64,000 nt of DNA from Treponema peruense. GTDB taxonomy: Bacteria > Spirochaetota > Spirochaetia > Treponematales > Treponemataceae. Below, one piece after another: positions 42,924-52,451 of this stretch. The notes below the pieces were generated by a model that saw only the letters and a list, made by a program, of their open reading frames with translations, was not told where the DNA came from and did no database searches. Position 1 is the stretch's first letter. Every line of letters begins with the position of its first letter. The position numbers and the translations under genes are program-made. Location: contig NZ_CP064936.1 in the NCBI RefSeq assembly GCF_016117655.1, positions 1,240,001 to 1,304,000 of the forward strand, written 5' to 3'.

Positions 42924-44091
42924 GCCTTGCCTTTCTTAGCTTTAAGGCAGGGTTTTTGCTTTCCATTTCAAAAATGGCTTTTTCTACAATGCTGAGTTTT
43001 TCATTTCTGGAATTAAAGAGTTCGCCCTGTGAGGGAAGGTCTTTGCTTTCTACTTTTTCGCATGCAATTCCCAGAAGCCTTATTCCGCGGCCGTCCTGGT
43101 ATTTTTTTTGCAGCAGCCGCCGGCATCTCTCGTAAAGGTCATCTGCGTTTGCCACTGGGGAATCTGAAGTTTCCTGAACCGAAACTGTAGTAAAGTCTTC
43201 ATAACGTATTTTAAGCGAAACTGTTTTTGAACGCACGCCGGCTCTGTGCATTCTCCAGATTACAGTCTGCGCAAGTTGCATAAGGGCTGTTTCTATTGTA
43301 TATCTGTCGGTAAGGTCAAATTCGTATGTTGACTCTGCGCTGAGCGAGCGGTTTTGTGGATCATCGCCGAATTTCATTTCCTTGTTGCCGCGCATTGCGT
43401 TGTAAAGAAAAGTTCCTGTGCAGTTTCCGAAAATCGTTGTAAGCGAAGCAAGACTTTTGTCCCTGAGCTGTGCGGTTGTACGTATGCCTGCATTTTTTAT
43501 GTGCGCGATTGTTTTTGTTCCGGCTCCCCAGACTTTTTCGAGCGGAAGGGAAGTCATAAACTTTTCTTCATCACCGGACGGAATGAGCGTAAGGCCGTTT
43601 GGCTTTCTGAAGCCTGACGCAATCTTTGCAACATACATTGTAGAAGCAATTCCTATGCTTACTGTAAGGCCGGTTGCCTGCATTACACGCTCTTTTATTT
43701 TTGCTGCAAGAACTTGTGGCGGGCCAAAGAGCCGTTCGGTTCCGGTTGCGTCTATAAATGCTTCGTCAATTGACATCTGTATTACGGTGGGTGAATAGTC
43801 TGCAAAAATGTCCATTATTGTTTGAGAAACTTCTGAATAACGTTTCATGTTGCCGCGTACAAATACTGCATTGGGACAAAGACTTACGGCTTTAAAAAGA
43901 GGCATGGCCGAATGTACACCGAATCTGCGTGCTTCATACGAGGCTGTTGAAACTACTGCTCGTCTGTCACCGGGAAGTCCTCCTACAATTACAGGTTTTC
44001 CGCGGTATTCGGGATGATCATGCTGTTCAACCGAAGCAAAGAAAGCGTCCATGTCTATGTGCATAAAAACCGGAACTGTATTTTCACTCAT
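42874..44091 (-). CDS. dinB: DNA polymerase IV (Y-family)
   Basis: 405 residues, translesion polymerase. Catalytic carboxylates in HIDMDAFFASVEQ and MSIDEAFID, HhH-like little-finger linker KNAGIRTTAQLRDKS, and ALMQLAQTVIWR of the little finger. The end AEQNTLSHHGRNG follows no clear clamp-binding QxxLxLF motif; ESKDLPSQGELFN (QGELF) near the C-terminus is a candidate. ATG at 44091 overlaps the preceding gene by 8 bp with AGGAAAC upstream. Confidence 0.93.
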   Translation of the reverse strand: MSENTVPVFMHIDMDAFFASVEQHDHPEYRGKPVIVGGLPGDRRAVVSTASYEARRFGVHSAMPLFKAVSLCPNAVFVRGNMKRYSEVSQTIMDIFADYSPTVIQMSIDEAFIDATGTERLFGPPQVLAAKIKERVMQATGLTVSIGIASTMYVAKIASGFRKPNGLTLIPSGDEEKFMTSLPLEKVWGAGTKTIAHIKNAGIRTTAQLRDKSLASLTTIFGNCTGTFLYNAMRGNKEMKFGDDPQNRSLSAESTYEFDLTDRYTIETALMQLAQTVIWRMHRAGVRSKTVSLKIRYEDFTTVSVQETSDSPVANADDLYERCRRLLQKKYQDGRGIRLLGIACEKVESKDLPSQGELFNSRNEKLSIVEKAIFEMESKNPALKLRKARLIEAEQNTLSHHGRNG

Positions 44092-46060
44092 TGCGGTTTC
44101 CTGTATCAAGAATTTTTGTTTCTGCTATTATGTAGTTTCTTTCACTCTGAATGTATGCGGTAATTATAACCTGTTCGCTTTTGTTTTTGTCTGTTGTGTA
44201 AACAATGTCAATTTTTTGCGGAGGAAAGTCAGGAATCTGTATTACGGCGTTTTCGTTGTTTTCTATGGAATAATTGTAGTTGCATTCATAAAGCGGAATA
44301 GTTTCGCGGGATTTTACGGTAACAGTATACCTGATAACATTTCTTGACGAAGTTATGCGCACGGTTTTTGTGTTCATGTCCATCAGGTCAGACTCTGTGA
44401 TTTGTGCTTCAAAAGCATTTGTTCCGCTACTGTTGATTACAGCAGGAAGAGATGCTTTGTCTGTTGAAGAAGAAGAAGCTTTTGCGCAAAGAATTATAAA
44501 TGCGATTAAAAGAACTGCCGCCGCCGTGTATGAAGCAACAGAAACTGCGCATTTTGAAAGAAGTGTTTTTTTTGGGTCGGATTTTTTGATTGCTTTAAGT
44601 GAAATTACTACGCGTGTCGTCTGGATAAGAATCGGGAACATGATTGAAGAAATAGTGACGTTTCCCCAGAAGCCGGTTTTCATTGTTTTTGCAAGGTTTT
44701 CATAATCTGAATAACGCAGGATATCGTACATAAATGATGCCAGCGGAATGACCAGCAGAACAAGACAGACAATATTTGCAGCAAGTGACTTGCGCTTTCT
44801 GAAAAAGAAAATGATGATATACTGAACAAAAAAAATGAACATAAACGACAAATCTGCTGCCGTCATGATAAAAATATTAAGCGCTGCAACTATAAGAATC
44901 TGGTAGCTTGTAGAAACCAGCGTGAGCCTTGTCCTGAATGCCAGCTGGTATACAAGAAAAATAGATGCAAGAAAAGTAACTGCAGTAATTTTTATTGCAA
45001 AGAAAAGCTGCGCCCCGGCATTAAACGCAGAAAGAGCTGCCTGAACAAGTATAAGAGCGACTGATGTACCCAGAATAAAAGCCGGAATAAAATACCACGT
45101 GCGGGAAAGTTCGCGCAGAAGTTTTTTGTTGCCTTCTGAATTTGTAAAAGAAGAAAAGCAGAGTGACAGAAGCGTTATGAATGCAAAGGCAATGAAGGTT
45201 GCCGCAAAGAAAAATTCGTCCGTCCATATTCCGTTTTTTCCTGTCGGAATATAACTGTAATGCCTGTCCCAAAGACCGCCCCTGCTGTCAGAAAAATCCT
45301 GAGCCAGTGTCTTTAATACCATAAGGTCGCTTTCTTCGTGTCCCAGATACAATCCGGCCGCAGGAATTCCGTGTTCAAGAAAAGCGGCAACCCTTTGGTT
45401 TTCTTTTATTGCCTTCTGTCTGTAAAGGTACATGAATGCAACGGGAAGCCTGGCACTTTTTTTGTAAGAAGCGCATGCAGCCTTTATTTTCTGCACAAGC
45501 CATTTTGGCGAAATATCACCGGCTCCGCCTGCCGTAATTGTTCCGTCATTATATTTTGAATCGGTAACAACAACTGAACAGATTTTGTCTGCTTCATAAC
45601 ATGACTGGGCAAACACACGGGTACTGCCGGAAACAGAAGGTTTTTGCGGAACAGTGTCATAGTCAGAGTCGGCAGAAAGCAGAATTACAGTCGTGAAGGG
45701 CAGTTTTTTTTGGGTAAGATAGTCTGCAAATTCAAAGATAAATTCCGGGGAAGCGGCAAAAAAGTCTTGGGTAAAGGCAAAATTGACCGTTGTTATTCTG
45801 TTTGTTGATACTTTGCTTTTGTCTGAAGGAATTTCTATGAGAATGTTTTCTTCAAATTCATCCTGTACCGTCGGAACTATGGGCTGAAGCTCGCAGTTAA
45901 AGTTTCTGCTGCTGATTGATTCATAGAATGACAGTGTGCGCGCGAAACTGCGTCTTTTTGCGGTTGCGGCTGTAAGTTGTGGCTGGCCCGCAAGGGAGGT
46001 GGCAATAAATAAAAGTGCGCCTAATAAACTGACTGTTTTTTTTGCAGGTAATGCGAGCAT
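44084..46060 (-). CDS. Large membrane protein of unknown function
   Basis: 658 residues. N-terminal signal-like helix (MLALPAKKTVSLLGALLFIATSLAG), an extracytoplasmic domain of about 260 residues (contains VNFAFTQDFF, VVTDSKYNDG, PAAGLYLGHEESD), then about eight transmembrane helices (roughly 285-545) and a C-terminal extracytoplasmic domain. The N-terminal part resembles a degenerate metallopeptidase-like fold, but no motif is clear. No SD precedes the first ATG, so the start is uncertain. Treponeme-type; in operon with dinB (8-bp overlap). Confidence 0.6.
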   Translation of the reverse strand: MLALPAKKTVSLLGALLFIATSLAGQPQLTAATAKRRSFARTLSFYESISSRNFNCELQPIVPTVQDEFEENILIEIPSDKSKVSTNRITTVNFAFTQDFFAASPEFIFEFADYLTQKKLPFTTVILLSADSDYDTVPQKPSVSGSTRVFAQSCYEADKICSVVVTDSKYNDGTITAGGAGDISPKWLVQKIKAACASYKKSARLPVAFMYLYRQKAIKENQRVAAFLEHGIPAAGLYLGHEESDLMVLKTLAQDFSDSRGGLWDRHYSYIPTGKNGIWTDEFFFAATFIAFAFITLLSLCFSSFTNSEGNKKLLRELSRTWYFIPAFILGTSVALILVQAALSAFNAGAQLFFAIKITAVTFLASIFLVYQLAFRTRLTLVSTSYQILIVAALNIFIMTAADLSFMFIFFVQYIIIFFFRKRKSLAANIVCLVLLVIPLASFMYDILRYSDYENLAKTMKTGFWGNVTISSIMFPILIQTTRVVISLKAIKKSDPKKTLLSKCAVSVASYTAAAVLLIAFIILCAKASSSSTDKASLPAVINSSGTNAFEAQITESDLMDMNTKTVRITSSRNVIRYTVTVKSRETIPLYECNYNYSIENNENAVIQIPDFPPQKIDIVYTTDKNKSEQVIITAYIQSERNYIIAETKILDTGNRNE

Positions 46061-46217
46061 AATGTATAGTATAAAAAAATCAGATTTTCAGCAAGGATAG
46101 CGGGGCAAAGATTCCTTCGGAATGGCATGCAGCAATTACATAGAATTACAAAAGGGACTGTACATTTAGACAAATCTTGCTTATAATAGAAAATATATAT
46201 AGGAGTTCGGCCCGGCA

Positions 46218-47384
46218 ATGTGTGCGGAAAAAAAGAAATTTATATTGGATCTTCCGTTAAAGGTTATTCTTACAGAAGAAGGCACGTCCCATTTTCTTAG
46301 CCATAAGAAACAGTTGCTGAACCTTAGACTTGCAGATAATCGTTCCGCCCACGGAATCAGTATGGAGCATTTTTCACCCAGTTCCGTTCAAAGCATGATT
46401 CTGCTGGATTATATTTCTAAGATTGAAATTTCCATGCCGGAATTCGTAACCCACCGCCAGGAAGTTATGGATCTTTCCAAACTCATTGTTTTTTCTATAC
46501 TTTACAAACAGTTTGACCGTGAAATTTTTGCCGCCCTTATTCAGTGTGATTGTGTAAGAAGACACAACCGCCTTAACCCGTCTTCACTTCTTGACGAAAA
46601 GACCCAGATTCCCGAAAAACACTTGCGGGCACAGCTTTCAATGAAAGACAATGTTATTCAGCAAGCGCGCCAGGCAATTCTGGATCCTGTCTGGAAAAGC
46701 ATTATGGCAAACACCGACTATTCTCCTGAAGAAAAAAATATTTATCTTCTTATGACAGAAAAGTTCCTTAACCGTCTGAGCCTTATGAACTGGTATATTA
46801 TAACAAAGTTTTATAAAGCCGACGGATTTTCCGAGATTGTTACAATGTTGCGTCAGGAACTTGCATCTTATATGAACAAGTCAAAGGTTGCCGAATATAT
46901 TTCTGTTATGGTTATGGAACTTGCCCTTAACTGCGAAAACAACAACATCAGAAAAGAGACAAAAATTCTTTACCAGGGAATAGAAAATTCAGATACACTT
47001 ATTTTTGATCCCGAAATCAGGGCAAAAATTGTTCAGGAACTCGAAAAAAAACATGAACTTGTGTTCCTTTCGTGGACTTTGGGAGGAGGTTCTACTGCAA
47101 TAGGAAAGCAGGGGCTTCTGCAGATTACGCTTTACAACAAGGATGACGAGTTCCAGGAAGTCAAGGAAAATATAGAAAGTAAAATGGCCGCCAATTTAAG
47201 CAAAAAGTCCCTTATTGACTTTTATCGCCAGATGCCCGACGGTCAGGAAGGAACTGATCTTGGTCTTTACTATCTTTCTTATCTTGAAGATGCGTGCAAA
47301 AAGGTTAACGTCAAATTTGAATCTATTGTAAACCAGTCTTCTGCCAGTGACCTTACCGTTATTAACCTTAAATTTAACTTTTAA
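46218..47384 (+). CDS. Treponemal protein with degenerate histidine-kinase-like ATPase region
   Basis: 388 residues, no membrane segment. The C-terminal half has an N-box-like VMELALNCENNNIRKET near residues 230-250 and a G2-like EGTDLGLYYLSYLEDACKK, followed by the closing strand LTVINLKFNF, the order seen in GHKL/HATPase_c folds. The DxGxG G1 motif is absent (SWTLGGGSTAIG instead). An anti-sigma-like or non-canonical sensory ATPase is possible. The gene is first in a run with a lipoprotein gene and trmB-ligA. Confidence 0.5.
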   Translation: MCAEKKKFILDLPLKVILTEEGTSHFLSHKKQLLNLRLADNRSAHGISMEHFSPSSVQSMILLDYISKIEISMPEFVTHRQEVMDLSKLIVFSILYKQFDREIFAALIQCDCVRRHNRLNPSSLLDEKTQIPEKHLRAQLSMKDNVIQQARQAILDPVWKSIMANTDYSPEEKNIYLLMTEKFLNRLSLMNWYIITKFYKADGFSEIVTMLRQELASYMNKSKVAEYISVMVMELALNCENNNIRKETKILYQGIENSDTLIFDPEIRAKIVQELEKKHELVFLSWTLGGGSTAIGKQGLLQITLYNKDDEFQEVKENIESKMAANLSKKSLIDFYRQMPDGQEGTDLGLYYLSYLEDACKKVNVKFESIVNQSSASDLTVINLKFNF

Positions 47385-47387
47385 TAT

Positions 47388-48023
47388 ATGAAGCATTTGC
47401 TAAGTCTGGCAGCCGTTTTCTGCGGAATTTGTGTTCTCGTGTCCTGTTCTAACAGTGTGCCTTCTGTTTCGTCTGTTTCTTCTAGTGTGGTGTTTGATTA
47501 CGCTTCTGAAGATGCACAGCCGTCTGTAAGGCTTTCTTTATTTGCCCTTGCCGAAAGCGATTTTTTGAGGGCTTCAAAGATTAACGTTTACAATGAAAAT
47601 ACAGGCCTTGAATGGGAATGCAGTTCCTTAAGAAAAATTTCTGATGAAGGCAAAAACAACTGGGCAGGCTATTCCAATTTTGTATCTTCTGACGGTGTTC
47701 AGATTCCAAAGGGTCGGTATTCACTGGTTTATGAGGATGCTTCGGAGCGTGAATGTGAAGTTCCGTTTTATGTAAATTATGACAGTGCCCTGTATGAAAG
47801 TCGGCCTAAAGATTTTCCCGGGGTATTGAGCGGTAACAGAATGCAGCGGCTTGCCGTTTACGACAAAGACGGAATGTTGCTTTATTTTGGGGAACGCAAA
47901 AACAACTGGTCTGATGACAAAAAAATTCTTTTGGATTTTGCAAATGCAGACACTTTCAGAATATGCTGGCTTTATGCCGGGAATACCGTTATCTGCATGA
48001 TGCCGTACCAGAGTTTAAAGTAG
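47388..48023 (+). CDS. Putative lipoprotein
   Basis: 211 residues starting MKHLLSLAAVFCGICVLVSC; the lipobox VLVSC gives a predicted N-terminal lipid at Cys20. A low-complexity Ser/Val linker (NSVPSVSSVSSSVV) follows, then a beta-rich domain. Exported to the membrane surface. No known domain. 3 bp after the preceding gene, so co-transcribed. Confidence 0.8.
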   Translation: MKHLLSLAAVFCGICVLVSCSNSVPSVSSVSSSVVFDYASEDAQPSVRLSLFALAESDFLRASKINVYNENTGLEWECSSLRKISDEGKNNWAGYSNFVSSDGVQIPKGRYSLVYEDASERECEVPFYVNYDSALYESRPKDFPGVLSGNRMQRLAVYDKDGMLLYFGERKNNWSDDKKILLDFANADTFRICWLYAGNTVICMMPYQSLK

Positions 48024-48083
48024 CATACACTTTTAATATTTTTCATAATGAAGATTCAGGAATAAATTTTTATAGGAGTTTAA

Positions 48084-48896
48084 ATGCCTGCAGATTTTAA
48101 TGATGAACAGAACTTCGCAGAAAGCAGCGATGTTCCTCAGACAGATGATCCTGTTCCGGTTGCGGGAAAGGAAGACGGTGTATCACTTTTTCGCCGTACA
48201 ATAAAAACTTATGTAATCCGTGCAGGACGCATGACAGAAAGCGAGCGACGCAGTTATGACGAACTGCATCAGGTCTGGTGCGTACCTTTTGAGCACAGAA
48301 CACTTAACTTTACCGAGTTGTTCAATAACACAAATCCCGTTATAATGGAAATTGGCTTTGGCATGGGACAGGCTACCGCACAGATTGCACAGGATAACCC
48401 TGGAATGAATTACATTGGCAGTGAAGTGCATGTTCCGGGAGTAGGCCGTCTTTTGAGTGACATAAAGAAAAGACAGCTCAAAAATCTTTACATAATAGAA
48501 TACGATGCACTCGAAATTTTAAGGACAATGATTCCCGACGACTCGATTGCAGGCTTTCATGTATTCTTTGCCGATCCCTGGCCTAAAAAGAAGCACCACA
48601 AAAGACGCCTTATGCAGCGACCCAATACAGATCTTCTTGTAAGCAAACTTTCGCCCGGCGGATACATTTATTTTGCAACCGACTGGGAAGAATATGCCGA
48701 AAACGCACTTGAAGAACTGGAGTCAACACCGGGACTCCATAACAAATACGAAAAATTTGCCCCGCACCAGCAATGGCGCCCAAGGACAAAATTTGAACAG
48801 AAGGGAATAGATGCCGGCCGTGAAATTTTTGAGCTATATTTTGTAAAGGACGACCCGGATCATTCAGATATGCCGCAGGAAAACAGGAGCCTTTAA
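48084..48896 (+). CDS. trmB: tRNA (guanine-N7)-methyltransferase
   Basis: 270 residues. Makes m7G46 in the variable loop of tRNA using SAM. Motif I IMEIGFGMGQATAQIA, EVHVPGVGRLL, DPWPKKKHHKRRLM (the TrmB hallmark) and YFATDWEEYA. An N-terminal extension of about 60 acidic residues is longer than usual. AGGAG lies 7 nt upstream. Confidence 0.93.
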   Translation: MPADFNDEQNFAESSDVPQTDDPVPVAGKEDGVSLFRRTIKTYVIRAGRMTESERRSYDELHQVWCVPFEHRTLNFTELFNNTNPVIMEIGFGMGQATAQIAQDNPGMNYIGSEVHVPGVGRLLSDIKKRQLKNLYIIEYDALEILRTMIPDDSIAGFHVFFADPWPKKKHHKRRLMQRPNTDLLVSKLSPGGYIYFATDWEEYAENALEELESTPGLHNKYEKFAPHQQWRPRTKFEQKGIDAGREIFELYFVKDDPDHSDMPQENRSL

Positions 48897-48897
48897 T

Positions 48898-50847
48898 ATG
48901 GATCTTTTTGATATTGCAGAAGCAGAAGAAAAAAACAAACGCATTAAGTATCTTGTGCCTCTGATAAAAAAATATCAGAAATCATATTATGACGGTGAAG
49001 GTGAAGTGTCAGATGCAGAATTTGATGCGCTCTGGGATGAACTCAAAAGCCTTGACCCGTCAAATCCTGTTCTTCAGAAAGTGGGTGCAGACAGCGCAAA
49101 CTTTGAAAAAGCCCTTCATGTCATGCCAATGGGAAGCCAGGCAAAAGCAGCCTCACCAGAGGAATTTCTTGAGTGGGCGCAGAAACACGTTTACCCTGAA
49201 TATCTTGTTGAATATAAACTTGACGGTGCCAGCCTTGAACTTCAGTATGAAAAAGGCCGTCTTGTAAGAGCCGTAACGCGCGGTGATGGTACAACAGGCG
49301 ATGTAATTACACAGAATGCCATAAAGATGAGCGGTGTTCTAAAAGAAATTTATTCTGCTAAAGGAAAACCCGTTGACTTTACAGGTGGTGTGCGCGGCGA
49401 AGTTATAATGACCCATGAGGTTCACAAAGAAAAATTTTCTGACAAAGCCAACTGCAGGAACGCTGCCAACGGTCTTATGAAACGAAAAGACGGCAACGGC
49501 TGCGAAAACCTTACTTTAATAACATACGATGTCTGGGCAACAGAAGGAAACCAACCCTTTACAGACGAAGAGTCAAAGATAAACTGGCTTGTTTCATGCG
49601 GTTTCAATTCTGTTCCGCTCAAAATATGCCGTTCTCCTTCAGAAGTAATAGAATACCGCGCCGAAGTAATGGAACTGCGGCCTTCTCTGGAATATGACAT
49701 TGACGGTCTTGTAATAAAAGAGCGCACGGTAAACCACGAAGACGCAAGCCGTGCAAGACCCGACAGACAGATTGCATTTAAATTCAGTCTGGAAGAAGCA
49801 GTATCTATTGTACGCTCTGTGGAATGGAACGAAGCGGGTGCCACATACACGCCGGTTGCAGTTTTTGATCCGGTAGACCTTAACGGAACAACCGTCCGCC
49901 GCGCAAGTCTTGTAAACCCCAATCTTATACGCTCGCTGGGACTCAAAATAGGAAGCCACGTTGTTGTTGTAAAGCGCGGCGAAATTATTCCAAAGATAGA
50001 GTCTGTCGTACAGGAGGCCGGCGTTCAGTCTTTAAAGGACATAGAGTTTCCTGTAAAGTGTTCTTCATGCGGAACAGAACTTGTAGACGAAGGAACAAGG
50101 CTTTACTGTCCGCAAAAATCGTGCCCAAAACGCATTCTGCACCGCCTTTTAAAATGGGTTTCGGTAATAGACATACGCGATTTGGGAGAAACACTTGTAA
50201 AGTCACTCTTTGAAAGTGGAACAGTCAGGTCTGTGAGTGATATTTACAAACTTGACGAACAAACACTTGCGCCGTTTTTCCTTAATGAAGAAAGCTTAAG
50301 TCAGGAAAAAAAGTCTTTAGGCGCGCATAAAGTTGCCCTTTCTATACAAAACCACAGAACGGTTACGCTCCAGAAATTTATTGCCGGCTTTGACATAGAG
50401 GGAATAGGCGAGACTGTTGTAGAAAAACTTATAGACGCCGGTTTTGACACTTTTGAAAAAATTACTGCAGCCACAGCAGAACAGATTGCCGGTGTTTACG
50501 GCTTTGCAGAAATTCTTGCCGCAACCTTTGTTGAGGGAATGAAAGAAAATGAAGATGAAATGCGCTACCTGCTTGAGGGCGGAACAATAGAAATTTTAAG
50601 CACAAAGAGCGGGCCTCTTGCAGGAAAATCCTTCTGTTTTACTGGAGAACTTTATGCTTTAAAGAGAGCCGACGCGCAGAATATGGTAAAAGCTGCAGGC
50701 GGTTCTGTAAAATCTTCTGTTGTCAAAGGCCTGGATTATCTTGTAACAAACGACACTTCGAGCGGTTCATCCAAAAACCTTAAAGCCGCAAAACTTGGAA
50801 TTCCTGTAATTAATGAAAAGGAATTTCTTGCAATGGTAGGAAAATGA
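48898..50847 (+). CDS. ligA: NAD-dependent DNA ligase
   Basis: 649 residues. Adenylation site VEYKLDGASLEL (Lys of KxDG), OB-fold region, zinc finger CSSCGTEL plus CPQKSCPKR, HhH repeats, C-terminal BRCT domain (SFCFTGELYALKRADAQ). Slightly shorter than the typical 670. It seals nicks in replication and repair. Starts 1 bp after trmB. Confidence 0.95.
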   Translation: MDLFDIAEAEEKNKRIKYLVPLIKKYQKSYYDGEGEVSDAEFDALWDELKSLDPSNPVLQKVGADSANFEKALHVMPMGSQAKAASPEEFLEWAQKHVYPEYLVEYKLDGASLELQYEKGRLVRAVTRGDGTTGDVITQNAIKMSGVLKEIYSAKGKPVDFTGGVRGEVIMTHEVHKEKFSDKANCRNAANGLMKRKDGNGCENLTLITYDVWATEGNQPFTDEESKINWLVSCGFNSVPLKICRSPSEVIEYRAEVMELRPSLEYDIDGLVIKERTVNHEDASRARPDRQIAFKFSLEEAVSIVRSVEWNEAGATYTPVAVFDPVDLNGTTVRRASLVNPNLIRSLGLKIGSHVVVVKRGEIIPKIESVVQEAGVQSLKDIEFPVKCSSCGTELVDEGTRLYCPQKSCPKRILHRLLKWVSVIDIRDLGETLVKSLFESGTVRSVSDIYKLDEQTLAPFFLNEESLSQEKKSLGAHKVALSIQNHRTVTLQKFIAGFDIEGIGETVVEKLIDAGFDTFEKITAATAEQIAGVYGFAEILAATFVEGMKENEDEMRYLLEGGTIEILSTKSGPLAGKSFCFTGELYALKRADAQNMVKAAGGSVKSSVVKGLDYLVTNDTSSGSSKNLKAAKLGIPVINEKEFLAMVGK

Positions 50848-51437
50848 AAATAAAAACAAGAGACAGTGCCGTTCATATTATTGCAGCCTCTGTTCTTGCA
50901 GCATTTTTTATTGCCGTCCTTGTGTTTGCATACAAATATTTTATCTGTTATTATGCAGCTTCCAATCTTGAGTCATCCCTGTACTATGACTGCGCAAAAG
51001 TGCTGGTTTACGGGTCGGGTGATGATTCTGTAAGTGCTTCAATAACATTTACAGACAGCGACTCAAACATTGTGGCAGAATTTGAACGCTCGTGGAATGC
51101 GCCTTCTGTTTCTGTAGATTTTGCCTGCGTTACATTCCTTGGAAAAAAATCTTATTTTCCGTACAGAATATATGCGTCAGACAGTCCCGGTGTAAATTCA
51201 GGCGTAATGTTAAGAAAACATCTGTTTTCAAAAGGACGCTTTGAACTTCTTGGAAGCAGTTGGACTGATGAACAGAAAAAATATGCGGGAATGATTGCAG
51301 ATTTTGCACTTACTCCCGCATTTTCTATTTTTTCATCACACCTTACATATTATTCAGTAAACCTTGGCGGCTGTGTTCCGGGTAAAGAATACAGACTTTT
51401 TGTAGGAAGCCGCGGACCTGGGATTTCTGCCTACTGA
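50844..51437 (+). CDS. Hypothetical protein with N-terminal anchor
   Basis: 197 residues with one N-terminal hydrophobic helix (IIAASVLAAFFIAVLVFAY) and a beta-rich domain outside. The stop overlaps the M23 gene end (opposite strand) by 7 bp. The start overlaps ligA by 4 bp. No domain recognised. Confidence 0.65.
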   Translation: MKIKTRDSAVHIIAASVLAAFFIAVLVFAYKYFICYYAASNLESSLYYDCAKVLVYGSGDDSVSASITFTDSDSNIVAEFERSWNAPSVSVDFACVTFLGKKSYFPYRIYASDSPGVNSGVMLRKHLFSKGRFELLGSSWTDEQKKYAGMIADFALTPAFSIFSSHLTYYSVNLGGCVPGKEYRLFVGSRGPGISAY

Positions 51438-52429
51438 AGGCTTTCAAAGGCAAAATTGTTCAAAAAGAAATCAGGGCTAACGGCTGCCATATTGAGCCTT
51501 ACTTCCCAGTGAAGATGAGGTCCTGTTGCAAGTCCCGTAGAACCGCTCAGCCCAATAAGGTCTCCCTGTTTAACGGTGTCGCCTTCTTTTACATTAAGCG
51601 AACTCATGTGGTAGTAAAGGCTGTAAAGCCCCGGAAGATGTTCTATTACAACGCTCCAGCCCGTAGAAATTCTTGACTTGGCAAGAACAACTTTTCCGGC
51701 TGCACATGAAAGAACATTTGTTCCTTCGGGAATGCCGTAGTCTATGCCGTTGTGAAGGCTTGTTGAAGATTTACCGTTTGTATAGGCATAAACACGCCTG
51801 TCTGCAAAAAATGATGTTCTTCTTGTTGAATCAGTCGGGGCGGCAAACGAAGTTGTCTGGTAAACGGACTGCATATCTGTTGTGGCAAGAATGTCATTGA
51901 GTTCTGCTATCTGCCTCATGCGTTCGGGACTTGTGTCTGTTTTGATCATCGTGTTGTTTTCGTCAAGATCCAGAGTTTCGCTAACAAAAGTTTTTGGTTC
52001 AATTTTGACTGGAAGGCTGAATTCATACTTTTTCTGTCCGTAAAGACTGTATGTTATTTTAACGGAATATTTTTCTTCGCTGTCAAGCCACGACGAAAGC
52101 GGAATCCCAGAGAGCATTGTCAGAACCGTGCGCGAACTGCTTTTCGGAAGTTGGTAGAACTGTGACTGCGAAAGTTTATTTTCACCTGCAAAAAATTCCA
52201 TAGAAGCTTCTGTCGAGCCGAATTCGGTGCGGGAAACTTTGTTTTTGCGGCTGGTCTGCGTAAATTTCATTCTTACAAAAACAGCATCTCCAGGACACGC
52301 GCTGTCATTGTAGCTGAGTTCAATGCTGTAGTCTTCGCCTTCGAAAACCGCTTCTTTTGAAAATGCGCATGCAATTCCCGCTATAAAAACTGCCACAAAG
52401 AGCGCTGCTTTTTTTATACAAAATCTCAT
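51431..52429 (-). CDS. M23 family metallopeptidase, exported
   Basis: 332 residues. Signal peptide (MRFCIKKAALFVAVFIAGIA..., cleavage near CAFS), a beta-rich N-terminal domain and a LytM/peptidase M23 domain (about 225-320): HNGIDYGIPEGTNVL, and the metal/catalytic HLHWEVR. Likely cleaves peptidoglycan cross-links or acts as a cell-wall activator such as EnvC/NlpD. The ATG at 52429 follows GGGGGA at a good distance and gives a clean signal peptide. Confidence 0.85.
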   Translation of the reverse strand: MRFCIKKAALFVAVFIAGIACAFSKEAVFEGEDYSIELSYNDSACPGDAVFVRMKFTQTSRKNKVSRTEFGSTEASMEFFAGENKLSQSQFYQLPKSSSRTVLTMLSGIPLSSWLDSEEKYSVKITYSLYGQKKYEFSLPVKIEPKTFVSETLDLDENNTMIKTDTSPERMRQIAELNDILATTDMQSVYQTTSFAAPTDSTRRTSFFADRRVYAYTNGKSSTSLHNGIDYGIPEGTNVLSCAAGKVVLAKSRISTGWSVVIEHLPGLYSLYYHMSSLNVKEGDTVKQGDLIGLSGSTGLATGPHLHWEVRLNMAAVSPDFFLNNFAFESLQ

Positions 52430-52451
52430 ATTGTCCCCCGGTTTATTCATT

